A stretch of 52,155 nucleotides of DNA from Streptomyces albidoflavus (GTDB lineage Bacteria > Actinomycetota > Actinomycetes > Streptomycetales > Streptomycetaceae): positions 1 to 52,155 of the forward strand of contig NZ_JOII01000035.1 in the NCBI RefSeq assembly GCF_000719955.1, in the 5' to 3' direction. Of this stretch, positions 7,693 through 15,227 are shown one piece after another; position 1 is the stretch's first letter, and the number at the start of each line of letters is the position of its first letter. The position numbers and the translations under genes were made by a program. The notes beneath the pieces were generated by a model, which saw nothing but the letters and a program-made list of their open reading frames with translations, searched no databases and was not told where the DNA came from.

Positions 7693-8340
7693 TCAGCGGG
7701 CGGCGCGGAGGTCCTCCAGCGTGACGGCGCTGCCCTGGAGGGTGGAGCGGGCGGGGGCCCGCAGTCCGTCGAGGAGCAGCTGGATGTGGCGGTGGACGAA
7801 GCGGTCGTTGGCGGGGCAGGTGGTGCCGGGCAGGGGCCGGGTGAGCTGGGAGAGGGCGACCATGAGGTCGCCGGTCTCGCTGTCGGCGCGGAGCTGTCCG
7901 GTGTTGCGGGCCCGTTCCATGAGCGCGTCGACGGCGGTGTCGAAGCGTTCGCGGGCCTGGACGAGGTCGGGGTGGTAGGGGTCGAAGCCGGCGGAGAACA
8001 TGGCGCAGAGGGCGCCGATCCGCTCGTCCACGGCCGTGTGGGCGAAGCGGCTGACCGCCTCGAAGGGGTCGCCCTCCTCGGCGGCGGCGCGTTCGGCGTG
8101 GCCGGTGGCGCGTTCGATGACGGAGAGGACGACCTGCCGCATCAGCGCGGAGCGGTCGTGGAAGTGCCGGTAGAGGGTGGCGTTGCCGACGCCGGCGCGG
8201 CGCGCGACCTCGTCGAGCGGGGCGTCGGCGCCGTACTGCACGGCGAGTTCGCGGGCGGCGTCGATGATCCGCTCGCGGTTGCGCAGCGCGTCGGCGCGCG
8301 GCCGGGGTCCCGCTGTGGTCGCGGTGGTGGTGCGGCCCAC
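7693..8340 (-). CDS. TetR-family transcriptional regulator
   Basis: 215 residues from GTG 8340, six bases after AGGGAGA; a longer frame upstream has no ribosome site and would span the operators. The N-terminal helix-turn-helix is standard: RERIIDAARELAVQYG, APLDEVARRAGVGNATLYRHF (21-residue block at about 40-60) then RSALMRQVV. The C-terminal ligand domain is variable. It sits upstream of the DHA2 exporter on the same strand and next to two palindromic sites, consistent with autoregulation and control of efflux. Ligand unknown. Confidence 0.92.
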   Translation of the reverse strand: MGRTTTATTAGPRPRADALRNRERIIDAARELAVQYGADAPLDEVARRAGVGNATLYRHFHDRSALMRQVVLSVIERATGHAERAAAEEGDPFEAVSRFAHTAVDERIGALCAMFSAGFDPYHPDLVQARERFDTAVDALMERARNTGQLRADSETGDLMVALSQLTRPLPGTTCPANDRFVHRHIQLLLDGLRAPARSTLQGSAVTLEDLRAAR

Positions 8341-8360
8341 GGCAGTCTCCCTCTCGTACC

Positions 8361-8375
8361 GGGGAGCTGGTCCCC
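8361..8375. promoter_or_regulatory. TetR operator-like site 1 (GGGGA-N5-TCCCC)
   Basis: Perfect 5-base arms, extended on the right as TCCCCGTTT; 21 bases before the TetR start. Repeated exactly 40 bases away at 8401-8415. Confidence 0.65.
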
Positions 8376-8400
8376 GTTTCGTCGGACATCGCTTCCAAAC

Positions 8401-8415
8401 GGGGAGAGGGTCCCC
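8401..8415. promoter_or_regulatory. TetR operator-like site 2 (GGGGA-N5-TCCCC)
   Basis: The same arms in the context CGGGGAGAGGGTCCCCG. The 40-base spacing (about four helical turns) puts both sites on one face of the DNA. Confidence 0.65.
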
Positions 8416-8455
8416 GCTTATTTCCGCCGTCGGCCCCGGAAACGCCTTTGTGACC

Positions 8456-8469
8456 CACTTCACGAAGTG
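8456..8469. promoter_or_regulatory. Palindrome CACTTC-AC-GAAGTG
   Basis: Perfect 6-base arms in the divergent region between the TetR and protease genes. Unassigned operator candidate. Confidence 0.35.
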
Positions 8470-8505
8470 CCCGGGCAGGGACCCGTTCGGTCGCACCCAG
8501 CGAGC

Positions 8506-8538
8506 GTCCGTTCACCCTCCGGCAGAGGGTGAACGGAC
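8506..8538. repeat. Perfect 14-base inverted repeat before the M6 protease
   Basis: GTCCGTTCACCCTC (8506-8519), loop of five, GAGGGTGAACGGAC (8525-8538). It lies between divergent genes, 46 bases before the protease start, so it is not an ordinary terminator; it may be an operator or a hairpin in the protease mRNA leader. Confidence 0.8.
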
Positions 8539-8584
8539 AGGCGCAGCCGGGCCGGTCGGCTGCCGCGACCGGAAGGGCCACCGC

Positions 8585-9862
8585 ATGTCGCGCACCCGTC
8601 GGCGGATATCCGGAACCCGGCGCCACGTCCTGTTCGCCGGGGCCACCGCGCTCGCCCTCGCGGTCACCACCTCGGCGAGCACCGGCCGCCTGCTGGAGCA
8701 GCCGCCCACGGCGGGCCCGGCCGCGATGGCCAGGTCGACGATGCTGGGACCCTGCATGATCAGCGGCCCGCTGGGGGTCCAGATGTCCGAGGGGCTGCCG
8801 ACCGCCCCCGGCTACACCCGCTCCACCGGCACCGTCCGCGCCCTCAACCTGATGATCGACTTCCCCGACGCCCCCGGCGAGGGGAGCGCCCAGGACCGGC
8901 TGGCGGAGTTCTTCCCGCAGACCACCGACTGGTTCCGCACCAGCTCCTACGGCCGCCTCGACTACCGCCCCGACGCCCCGATAGCCGACTGGCTGCGAAT
9001 GCCCGCCCCCTTCGCCGCGTACGGGATAGACCGCGGCGCCCCCTTCGACCCGGGCTACCGGGAGCTGGTCCAGGACATCGTGGCCGAGGCCGATCCGGAC
9101 GTGGACTTCAGCGAGTACGACCTGCTCAACATCCTCATCACGCCGAACGCCGGGCCCGACGCCCTGGAGACCGTGCTGTCGGTGACCTTCGCCGGGAACC
9201 AGGAGGCGCCCGTCGCCGACGGCGTCCCCGTCGCCAACGCCTCGTTCGTCTACAGCCGCCAGGACGACGGCTCGGGCAGCTACGAGCAGACCGGTTACCG
9301 CGTCCTGCCGCACGAGAACGGCCACGTCTTCGGCCTCCCCGACCTGTACACCGCCGACGGCGGGGCGGCGGTCGGCCACTGGGACATCATGAGTGAGGAC
9401 TGGGGCGCCAACAACGACCTGCTCGGCTGGCACAAGTGGAAGCTCGGCTGGCTCGACGACGAGCAGGTCCGCTGCGCCTCGACCCCGGGCACCACCGAGC
9501 ACCGCCTGCGCCCCCTCGCCGAGAAGGGCGGCACCAAGCTCGTCTTCATCCCCCTGTCCGGCTCCACCGGTTACGCCCTGGAGGTGCGCACCCAGGACGG
9601 CAACGACGAGGCGGTCTGCCGGCCGGGGGTGCTCGTCTACCGGGTGGATGCCGAGGTCGACACCGGGCTCGGCCCCGTCGAGGTGGTCGACGCCACCCGC
9701 GACAGCGGCGGCTGCACCCGGCGCCCCAACGTCCACGCGGAGCTCTCCGACGCCCCGTTCCGCCCGGGCGAGAGCTTCGACGCCGACGAGGACGGCGTCC
9801 GGGTCACCGTCGCCGGGGCCGACCTCGAAGGCACGTACACGGTGCGCGTCAGCCGCAAGTGA
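8585..9862 (+). CDS. Secreted M6-family (immune-inhibitor-A-like) metalloprotease
   Basis: 425 residues from ATG 8585 behind GGAAGGG. An export signal begins the protein: basic RTRRRISGTRRHVLF then ALALAVTTSAS; the twin arginines before a hydrophobic run would also fit Tat export. The zinc site HENGHVFGLPD (243-253) fits HExxHxxGxxD, and DIMSED shortly after is a Met-turn candidate. The pattern of GYTRSTGTVRALNLMIDFPD and WFRTSSYGRLDY is typical of M6 domain proteins. Length is much shorter than InhA-type enzymes, so accessory C-terminal domains are missing or minimal. Probably an extracellular protease; a perfect inverted repeat lies upstream. Confidence 0.9.
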   Translation: MSRTRRRISGTRRHVLFAGATALALAVTTSASTGRLLEQPPTAGPAAMARSTMLGPCMISGPLGVQMSEGLPTAPGYTRSTGTVRALNLMIDFPDAPGEGSAQDRLAEFFPQTTDWFRTSSYGRLDYRPDAPIADWLRMPAPFAAYGIDRGAPFDPGYRELVQDIVAEADPDVDFSEYDLLNILITPNAGPDALETVLSVTFAGNQEAPVADGVPVANASFVYSRQDDGSGSYEQTGYRVLPHENGHVFGLPDLYTADGGAAVGHWDIMSEDWGANNDLLGWHKWKLGWLDDEQVRCASTPGTTEHRLRPLAEKGGTKLVFIPLSGSTGYALEVRTQDGNDEAVCRPGVLVYRVDAEVDTGLGPVEVVDATRDSGGCTRRPNVHAELSDAPFRPGESFDADEDGVRVTVAGADLEGTYTVRVSRK

Positions 9863-10006
9863 GCGGTGCGCGGCGCCCTCACACGGAAACGGGGGCACCG
9901 CCGCCCGGACGGCCCAGTGCGCGTGACCCGGTCGGCCCCCTGTCGTTGGCGTCTTCGTCCGCCGGCCTCGGCGGACACCCCGCGACACCCCCGACCTAGG
10001 AGCATC

Positions 10007-10408
10007 ATGCGCAACCGCCGCACCGCCCGCGCCGCCACCCTCACCGTCCTGATGAGCGGCGCCGCGCTCGCCGCCGCGGGTACCGCGCAGGCCGACCCGG
10101 GCCAGTCCCCGCAGCCGGCCGGCCAGGGCGCCGCCGCGCAGGACACCCTCCAGGGCCTGCCGATCGTGGGCGACCTCGCCAAGGGCCTGCCCACCCAGGC
10201 GATCTCGGGACTGATCCCCGGCGGCCTCCCCACCGACCAGGTCCTGGGCAGCCTGCCGACCGACGCGATCACCGGGCAGCTGCCCGCCGCGGCCGACGCG
10301 GTCACCGGCGCCACCTCCCGGGCGCTGCCCGCCGACACGGCCGGCAACACCCTGCCCCTCGACGGCCTGCCCCTCAAGGGACTCCTCGGCGGTCTGCCGG
10401 TCGGCTGA
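10007..10408 (+). CDS. Small secreted protein with GLP repeats, unknown
   Basis: 133 residues from ATG 10007 with AGGAG at 9998-10002. A Sec signal peptide (RNRRTARAATLTVLMSGAAL, cleavage near AQA-DP) is followed by a low-complexity, weakly hydrophobic mature chain with a GLP/SLP/QLP motif about every ten residues and the ending PLKGLLGGLPVG. No cysteine and no cell-wall sorting motif. The protein at 12947 shares LLGG and PLKGL near its end. Adjacent to chaplins, so a cell-surface role is possible, but this is only context. Confidence 0.8.
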   Translation: MRNRRTARAATLTVLMSGAALAAAGTAQADPGQSPQPAGQGAAAQDTLQGLPIVGDLAKGLPTQAISGLIPGGLPTDQVLGSLPTDAITGQLPAAADAVTGATSRALPADTAGNTLPLDGLPLKGLLGGLPVG

Positions 10409-10422
10409 CCCCGCCCGCCACG

Positions 10423-10472
10423 GGCGCGGGGGCGCCGACGCTTCCCCCCGGGAGCGTCGGCGCCCCCGCGCC
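10423..10472. terminator. Strong terminator, perfect 20-base stem
   Basis: Arms 10423-10442 and 10453-10472 are fully complementary with a 10-base loop, 14 bases after the preceding stop. No T-run, typical of high-GC actinomycetes. Confidence 0.85.
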
Positions 10473-10552
10473 GTGGCCGTCGGTGCCCCGCCCCCGGCCC
10501 GGGCACCGGCCCGTACGCGACCCACCCTCCCCCCACACGGACGGAGCAGCAC

Positions 10553-11062
10553 ATGCCGACGCGGAAAGGCCGCCAGCAGAAGGCCCGCAAACAGAAGGGC
10601 CGCCGCCACCGCACCGTCAACCGCACCCCACGCCCCGTCACCCGGACCCGGCCCCCGGGCTCCGCCGGGCAGGGCACCGGCCCCGCCGCACCGACGGCCA
10701 CCGCCCGCCAGGCCCCCGCACGCCCGGCCTCCGGCACGACGACGGCACCGCCCCCGGCGCAGGCGCGACCCCCCGCCGCCGAGGCGCCCCGGACCGGCTC
10801 CGCCCCGCTCCCCGAGGTCCCCGCCGAGGTCTTCGCCCCCGTGGGCGCGGGCGGGCTCGGGCGGACCGCCGAGCGGAGCTGGCGCCACCTGGCCGCCGCC
10901 GGCGCCCAGGGCGCCGCCCTCGACGAGGTGAGCGCCGCCGCCGGCTACCAGCCGGCCACCGTCACCCGCCATCTGGAGGGGCTCGCCGAGCGCGGGCTGG
11001 CCCGCCTGGACGGCGAGCGCTGGTACGCCGTGACCCCGCAGGGCGCGCCCGCCCCCGCCTGA
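10553..11062 (+). CDS. Winged-helix DNA-binding protein with basic disordered N-terminus
   Basis: 169 residues from ATG 10553, GGAG at 10542-10545. Residues 1-25 are extremely basic (KGRQQKARKQKGRRHR); residues 26-95 are Pro/Ala/Thr-rich and probably disordered. From about residue 105 a MarR-like winged helix is visible: SWRHLAAAGAQGAALDEVSA, AGYQPATVTRHLEGLAERGL (recognition helix) and the wing LDGERWYAVT. There is no ligand domain. Possibly a nucleoid-associated or local regulator; it directly precedes the chaplin genes on the same strand. No family name recognised. Confidence 0.8.
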   Translation: MPTRKGRQQKARKQKGRRHRTVNRTPRPVTRTRPPGSAGQGTGPAAPTATARQAPARPASGTTTAPPPAQARPPAAEAPRTGSAPLPEVPAEVFAPVGAGGLGRTAERSWRHLAAAGAQGAALDEVSAAAGYQPATVTRHLEGLAERGLARLDGERWYAVTPQGAPAPA

Positions 11063-11411
11063 CGGGGCACCGGCCGCGCCCGTACCGCGCGGCACGCAAA
11101 TAGAACTATTCGCGCCCTCCGTTACGTGCCCGGCGCGAGCGGCGTTGGGCACTGCGGTTCGTTCCCTGGCCGGGTCTGGGCGGCATCCAGCTGCCCCGGC
11201 CCGGCGCCGCAGCAGAAACCGTTCCTCAATTTCCGGCCGGCATCCGACACGGGCGTTCGGGTGGTGGAGGAAAACCGCCCGCATTTCCGCAGTTTCCTCA
11301 CACCTTTCCGGTCGTTACCGATATCGACGGCGACGAAACGGGGCGTGACACCGACTCGTGCAGCGCGAAAGACGTGGCTGTGTAGGGCGTCGCCGCCGGA
11401 AAGGTACAACC
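11063..11411. other. Upstream region of the short chaplin gene
   Basis: 349 bases with no convincing gene. It should hold the chaplin promoter; CGTTAC (11120-11125) and CGTTGG (11143-11148), 17 bases apart, resemble the BldN consensus weakly. No strong palindrome. Confidence 0.4.
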
Positions 11412-11645
11412 GTGAAGTACATGAAGAGCGCCGCATTCCTCGCCGGTTCCCTGATGGCCGTCGGCGCGGCCACCCCGGCCCTGGCCGACGCCGGTGCCGG
11501 TGCCGCCGCCACCAACTCCCCCGGTGTCCTCTCGGGCAACGTGGTCCAGGTTCCGGTCCACATCCCCGTGAACCTGTGCGGCAACACCGTCAACGTCATC
11601 GGCCTGCTGAACCCGGCCTTCGGCAACAAGTGCGCCAACGTCTGA
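11412..11645 (+). CDS. chpH: Short chaplin (ChpH-like)
   Basis: 77 residues from GTG 11412 with AAAGG upstream. Signal peptide MKSAAFLAGSLMAVGAA ending near ALA-DA, then a single chaplin domain: [40 protein letters not shown]. Both domain cysteines are present, as in ChpD/F/G/H but not ChpE. Short chaplins are secreted, form amyloid fibrils at the air-water interface and make aerial hyphae hydrophobic. A long chaplin follows on the same strand, the arrangement I recall for chpH-chpC of S. coelicolor, hence the tentative symbol. Confidence 0.92.
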   Translation: MKYMKSAAFLAGSLMAVGAATPALADAGAGAAATNSPGVLSGNVVQVPVHIPVNLCGNTVNVIGLLNPAFGNKCANV

Positions 11646-11655
11646 CGGCGCCTTT

Positions 11656-11672
11656 CGGGCGCCTGGCGCCCG
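11656..11672. repeat. Palindrome CGGGCGCC-T-GGCGCCCG between the chaplins
   Basis: Perfect 8-base arms with a one-base centre, 11 bases after the short chaplin stop. Could be an attenuating terminator or an operator for the downstream chaplin. Confidence 0.45.
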
Positions 11673-11780
11673 TACTCGTGGAACGGCCCGTGAGCGCACG
11701 CCATGCGTTCGGGGGCCGTTCCCCCAGCAGCACGGGCGGGCATCGGGCCCTCCCGACCTGAAAAGACAGGGAACGATCTA

Positions 11781-12587
11781 GTGCGACAGGTTATGAGCAG
11801 GAGCATGCTCGCCGCCGCGGCGGCGACCGGCCTCCTCTCGGTGACGGGCGGAGCCGCCTACGGCGACGCGGGCGCGGCGGGAGCCGCCGCGAACTCCCCG
11901 GGCGTCGCCTCCGGCAACACCGTGCAGGCCCCGGTCCACGTGCCGGTGAACCTCTGCGGCAACACCGTCAACGTCATCGCGCTCCTCAACCCGGCGTTCG
12001 GCAACGCGTGCGCCAACGTCGGCGACGGGGGCGCCGAAGCCGAGGGCGCGGCCACCAACTCCCCCGGCGTGGCCTCGGGCAACGCCGTCCAGGCCCCGGT
12101 CGACGTGCCGCTGAACGTCTGCGGCAACTCGGTCAACGTGGTCGGCCTGCTCAACCCGGTCTTCGGCAACGAGTGCGTCAACAGCGACGGCAAGCCGCCG
12201 ACGAAGCCGCCGACCGAGGAGCCGCCCACGGAGCAGCCCCCGACCGAGGAGCCGCCTACGGAGGAGCCGCCCACCGAGGAGCCCCCGACGGAGGAGCCTC
12301 CGACCGAGGAGCCCCCCACGGAGGAGCCCCCGACGGAGGAGCCGCCCACGGAGGAGCCGCCCACGGAGCAGCCTCCGACCGAGGAGCCGCCCACCGAGGA
12401 GCCCCCGACCGAGCAGCCCCCCACGGAGCAGCCCCCGGCCGAGGAGCCCCCCACCGAGCGGGAGCAGCCCAAGGAGGAGCTGGCCGAGACCGGTGCCGGT
12501 GAGATCGGCACCGCTGCCGCCCTCTCCGCCGCCCTGCTCGGCGGTGGCCTGCTGATGGTCCGTCGCGGCAGGTCCGCGCGCCGCTGA
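11781..12587 (+). CDS. chpC: Long chaplin with sortase signal (ChpC-like)
   Basis: 268 residues from GTG 11781 with CAGGGA upstream (ATG 11793 also possible). Signal peptide ([20 protein letters not shown]), then two chaplin domains, each with NSPGVASGN, a cysteine pair and LLNP(A/V)FGN; then about 17 [10 protein letters not shown] units (12207-12461); then the sorting signal LAETG, a hydrophobic segment ([16 protein letters not shown]) and the basic tail RRGRSARR. Class E sortases of Streptomyces recognise LAxTG, so this protein is wall-anchored and displays two amyloid-forming domains. The Pro/Glu stalk probably spans the wall. Paired with the short chaplin; BldN control is expected from the family. 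Confidence 0.95.
   Translation: MRQVMSRSMLAAAAATGLLSVTGGAAYGDAGAAGAAANSPGVASGNTVQAPVHVPVNLCGNTVNVIALLNPAFGNACANVGDGGAEAEGAATNSPGVASGNAVQAPVDVPLNVCGNSVNVVGLLNPVFGNECVNSDGKPPTKPPTEEPPTEQPPTEEPPTEEPPTEEPPTEEPPTEEPPTEEPPTEEPPTEEPPTEQPPTEEPPTEEPPTEQPPTEQPPAEEPPTEREQPKEELAETGAGEIGTAAALSAALLGGGLLMVRRGRSARR
12207..12461 (+). repeat. 17 tandem 15-base units encoding [10 protein letters not shown]
   Basis: Seventeen in-frame units, ending with PPAEE and PPTER. Third-position bases vary between units, so the array is not a recent exact expansion, but it is a likely length-variable stalk. Confidence 0.95.
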
Positions 12588-12612
12588 CCGTACGGGCCCC
12601 CGGGCCCCACCT

Positions 12613-12643
12613 CGTCCCGCCCGGCGACTCGCCGGGCGGGACG
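12613..12643. terminator. Terminator, perfect 14-base stem
   Basis: CGTCCCGCCCGGCG / CGCCGGGCGGGACG with the loop ACT, 26 bases after the long chaplin stop. Confidence 0.85.
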
Positions 12644-12650
12644 ACTCGTT

Positions 12651-12686
12651 CCGGGCCGCCCCGCTTCAACGCGCGGGGCGGCCCGG
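12651..12686. terminator. Second terminator, perfect 14-base stem
   Basis: CCGGGCCGCCCCGC / GCGGGGCGGCCCGG around an 8-base loop, seven bases after the first hairpin. The double stop suggests strong insulation of chaplin transcription. Confidence 0.75.
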
Positions 12687-12946
12687 GCGGCGTTCGGGCG
12701 GCGAACTCTCCGGAATTCCGCGGGACATGAGGGAAAACCTTTCGTCGTATTCACTCCGGGTGCGCGCGCCACGCGTCCGGGTGAATCCGGCGGCCGTGAG
12801 TGGTCCGCCGGGTTTCCCGGGCGGGGGCCTTTCGTTGAGCAGAGGCATTCACGCAGTCGAATTCACGCGGCCGTATGCGAGCAGTCGCCGGCGGGCGGAT
12901 TCGACCGGAGCGCCGGGCCGTCTCCCGGCACGGAAGAAGGACGCAC

Positions 12947-13270
12947 ATGAACCGCAGGACCGTCTCCGCGCTCGCCGTCTCGATGCTGGCGGCCGGTGCC
13001 GCGGCCGCCGCCGCGACCCCCGCGCTCGCCGTCGACACCTCGGGGGTGCCGATGAGCCTCAACGCGGGCGCGGACAAGCTGACCGAGTCGCTGGAGACGC
13101 ACCGCCTCGGCGGCCAGGTCACCGACCCGCTGCTGCGCGGCGCCGACAGCGCCGTGGACCAGGTGCGCGGCAGCGACCTCGGCAAGGCCGGGGAAGGCGT
13201 CAGCCAGGTCGCCGGCGGGGCCAAGACGCTGCTGGGCGGGGTGCCGCTGAAGGGCCTGCCGCTGAGCTGA
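12947..13270 (+). CDS. Small secreted protein, unknown, PLKGL ending
   Basis: 107 residues from ATG 12947 behind AAGAAGG. A clear Sec signal peptide (RRTVSALAVSMLAAGAAAAA, cleavage near ALA-VD) and a soluble mature part of about 78 residues without cysteine; it ends LLGGVPLKGLPLS, recalling PLKGLLGGLPVG in the 10007 protein. No sorting motif. Lies just downstream of the chaplins and upstream of another small secreted protein on the same strand. Function unknown. Confidence 0.8.
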   Translation: MNRRTVSALAVSMLAAGAAAAAATPALAVDTSGVPMSLNAGADKLTESLETHRLGGQVTDPLLRGADSAVDQVRGSDLGKAGEGVSQVAGGAKTLLGGVPLKGLPLS

Positions 13271-13446
13271 GGCGCGTACCGGGCGGCCGGACGGACACGG
13301 CGGGGCGGCCCGCGCATCCGCTGGGCGCCCGTCCGGCCCCGGAAGACCGCTCGGTGTGCTGGCGGGGCGGCGCGGCACGCATAGAGCGGCGGCGGGCGGA
13401 GGTAGGGCTCCTGACGTCCCCATTTCCTCCGCACACAGGAGCAACC

Positions 13447-13677
13447 ATGCGCAAGACGCTCGGCCGCACGGCAGCCGCCGCGGCCCTCGCCGCCGCCGCC
13501 CTCGTCCCGTTCGCCGGTGCCGCCTCGGCCGCGGACCAGCACGGCACGCCCGTCGGCAACCAGGCCGCCCTCCATGACGACCCGGGCAACGAGTACACCC
13601 AGAACCAGAACCAGGACAACGACCTCCTGGACCTGGACCAGGTGCTGAACGACGTGCTCGACCTCGACCTGCTCTGA
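13447..13677 (+). CDS. Very small acidic secreted protein with Asp-Leu tail
   Basis: 76 residues from ATG 13447 with AGGAG. Signal peptide (RKTLGRTAAAAALAAAALVP, cleavage near ASA-AD) leaves a mature chain of about 48 residues. That chain is Asn/Gln/Asp-rich in the middle (NEYTQNQNQDND) and ends in an amphipathic acidic stretch of alternating Asp and Leu (LLDLDQVLNDVLDLDLL). No cysteine or anchor. Unrecognised; the tail could be a helix or a calcium-binding or self-assembling segment, which is inference. A strong terminator follows. Confidence 0.75.
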   Translation: MRKTLGRTAAAAALAAAALVPFAGAASAADQHGTPVGNQAALHDDPGNEYTQNQNQDNDLLDLDQVLNDVLDLDLL

Positions 13678-13707
13678 CCGGCGGTCGGCACCGGGAGTGA
13701 TCCCGGG

Positions 13708-13760
13708 CACACGGGAAGGGGCTCCGCGCCGCACGGTGCGCGGGGCCCCTTCCGCGTGTG
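13708..13760. terminator. Terminator with 22-base stem
   Basis: Arms 13708-13729 and 13738-13760 pair with one G-T pair and one bulged base, loop of eight. Follows the 76-residue secreted protein gene and ends the surface-protein group. Confidence 0.85.
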
Positions 13761-13875
13761 GTTTCCCGTCGGCCCCCGGATCGTCGCACGCGGTGCGATG
13801 ATCACCCCGCCCGCGACGCGGCGCGGCGCGGCCGGATCCCCCGGCCGGCCCAGCCGGCCGGGTCAGCCGGCCGGG

Positions 13876-15225
13876 TCAGGCCGGGGCCGCCGCCCGCTCG
13901 TCGACGATGCGGCGGATCTTGCCGACGGAGCGTTCCAGCGTCTCGGGGTCGACGATCTCCACGGCGGCGGTGACGCCGACGCCGTCCTTGACCGCCTTGC
14001 CGATGGCGGCGGCGGCCCGCTCGCGCAGGGCGGCGTCGGCGGTGGGCCGGGCCTCGGCCCGTACCGTCAGGTGGTCCATGCGGCCGCGCTTGGTCAGGTG
14101 GAGCTGGAAGTGGGGGGCGACGCCCTCGGTGCGGAGCAGGATCTCCTCGATCTGGCTGGGGAAGAGGTTGACCCCGCGCAGGATGATCATGTCGTCGGAG
14201 CGGCCGCTGATCTTCTCCATGCGGCGCATGGCGGGGCGGGCGGTGCCGGGGAGCAGCCGGGTCAGGTCGCGGGTGCGGTAGCGGACGACCGGCATGGCCT
14301 CCTTGGTGAGGCTGGTGAGGACCAGTTCGCCGTGTTCTCCGTCGGGCAGGACCTCGCCGGTGACCGGGTCGACGATCTCCGGGTAGAAGTGGTCCTCCCA
14401 CAGGTGGAGGCCGTCCTTGGTGTCGACGCACTCCTGGGCGACGCCGGGGCCCATGACCTCGGAGAGGCCGTAGATGTCGACGGCGTGGAGGTCCATGCGG
14501 TCCTCGATCTCGCGCCGCATCTCCTCGGTCCACGGCTCGGCGCCGAAGACCCCGGCGCGCAGCGAGGTGGTACGCGGGTCGATCCCCTGCCGCTCGAACT
14601 CGTCGAGGAGGGTGAGCAGGTAGGACGGGGTGACCATGATGATCTCGGGCTGGAAGTCCTGGATGATCTGGACCTGCCGGGCGGTCATGCCGCCGGAGGC
14701 GGGGATGACGGTGCAGCCGGCGCGCTCGACGCCGTAGTGGGCGCCTAGGCCGCCGGTGAAGAGGCCGTAGCCGTAGGCCACGTGGACCTTGTCGCCCCGG
14801 CGGGCGCCGGCGGCGCGCAGCGAGCGGGCGACGAGGTCGGCCCAGACGGAGAGGTCGTGGTCGGTGTAGCCGACGACGGTGGGGCGGCCGGTGGTGCCGC
14901 TGGAGGCGTGGATGCGGCGGATGTCGGCCTGCGGGACGGCGAACATGCCGAAGGGGTACGACTCGCGCAGGTCGCTCTTGGCGGTGAAGGGGAAGCGCGC
15001 GAGGTCGTCGAGGGTGCGGCAGTCGTCCGGGGTGACCTGGGCCTCCTCGAACTTGGCCCGGTACAGCGGCACGTTCTCGTAGGCGTGGCGCAGGCTCGCG
15101 CGCAGCCGCTCCAGCTGGAGGGTGCGCAGTTCGGGCACGGTGAGGCGCTCGGCGGGGTCCTTCAGCTCGTCGGGCAGCGGCTCGCCCAGCCGGGACGTCC
15201 CTGTCCCGGCCGCAGTGCTGTTCAT
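13876..15225 (-). CDS. paaK: Phenylacetate-CoA ligase
   Basis: 449 residues from ATG 15225, six bases after GGAAGG; ATG 15229-15231 would overlap the preceding stop as ATGA but has no room for a ribosome site. ATP-binding loop SSGTTGRPT at 108-116, then YGYGLFTGGLG, YGLSEVMGPGVAQEC, RTRDLTRLL and GRSDDMIILRGVN, all typical of PaaK. It activates phenylacetate to phenylacetyl-CoA, the entry step of the pathway. Co-transcribed with paaI and divergent from the rest of the cluster. Confidence 0.95.
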   Translation of the reverse strand: MNSTAAGTGTSRLGEPLPDELKDPAERLTVPELRTLQLERLRASLRHAYENVPLYRAKFEEAQVTPDDCRTLDDLARFPFTAKSDLRESYPFGMFAVPQADIRRIHASSGTTGRPTVVGYTDHDLSVWADLVARSLRAAGARRGDKVHVAYGYGLFTGGLGAHYGVERAGCTVIPASGGMTARQVQIIQDFQPEIIMVTPSYLLTLLDEFERQGIDPRTTSLRAGVFGAEPWTEEMRREIEDRMDLHAVDIYGLSEVMGPGVAQECVDTKDGLHLWEDHFYPEIVDPVTGEVLPDGEHGELVLTSLTKEAMPVVRYRTRDLTRLLPGTARPAMRRMEKISGRSDDMIILRGVNLFPSQIEEILLRTEGVAPHFQLHLTKRGRMDHLTVRAEARPTADAALRERAAAAIGKAVKDGVGVTAAVEIVDPETLERSVGKIRRIVDERAAAPA

Positions 15226-15227
15226 GA

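Larger units (their letters stand above)
12588..12946. other. Gap after the long chaplin: two tandem terminators, then a leader
   Basis: Two very strong hairpins occupy 12613-12643 and 12651-12686. The remaining 260 bases contain no convincing gene and should hold the promoter of the 12947 gene. Confidence 0.6.

Noticed and set aside
11120..11148. CGTTAC-N17-CGTTGG as a BldN promoter of the short chaplin
   Set aside because: Only partial match, spacer one base too long, and it is over 260 bases from the start; kept as a note in the gap entry.
5963..11284. A 1773-codon open frame on the minus strand
   Set aside because: Only the last 521 codons (exporter) are real; the rest is antisense to the TetR operators, the protease and small secreted genes and has no recognisable domain.
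12207..12461. The PPTEE array as a CRISPR-like repeat
   Set aside because: Units are directly tandem without spacers and encode an in-frame protein stalk.
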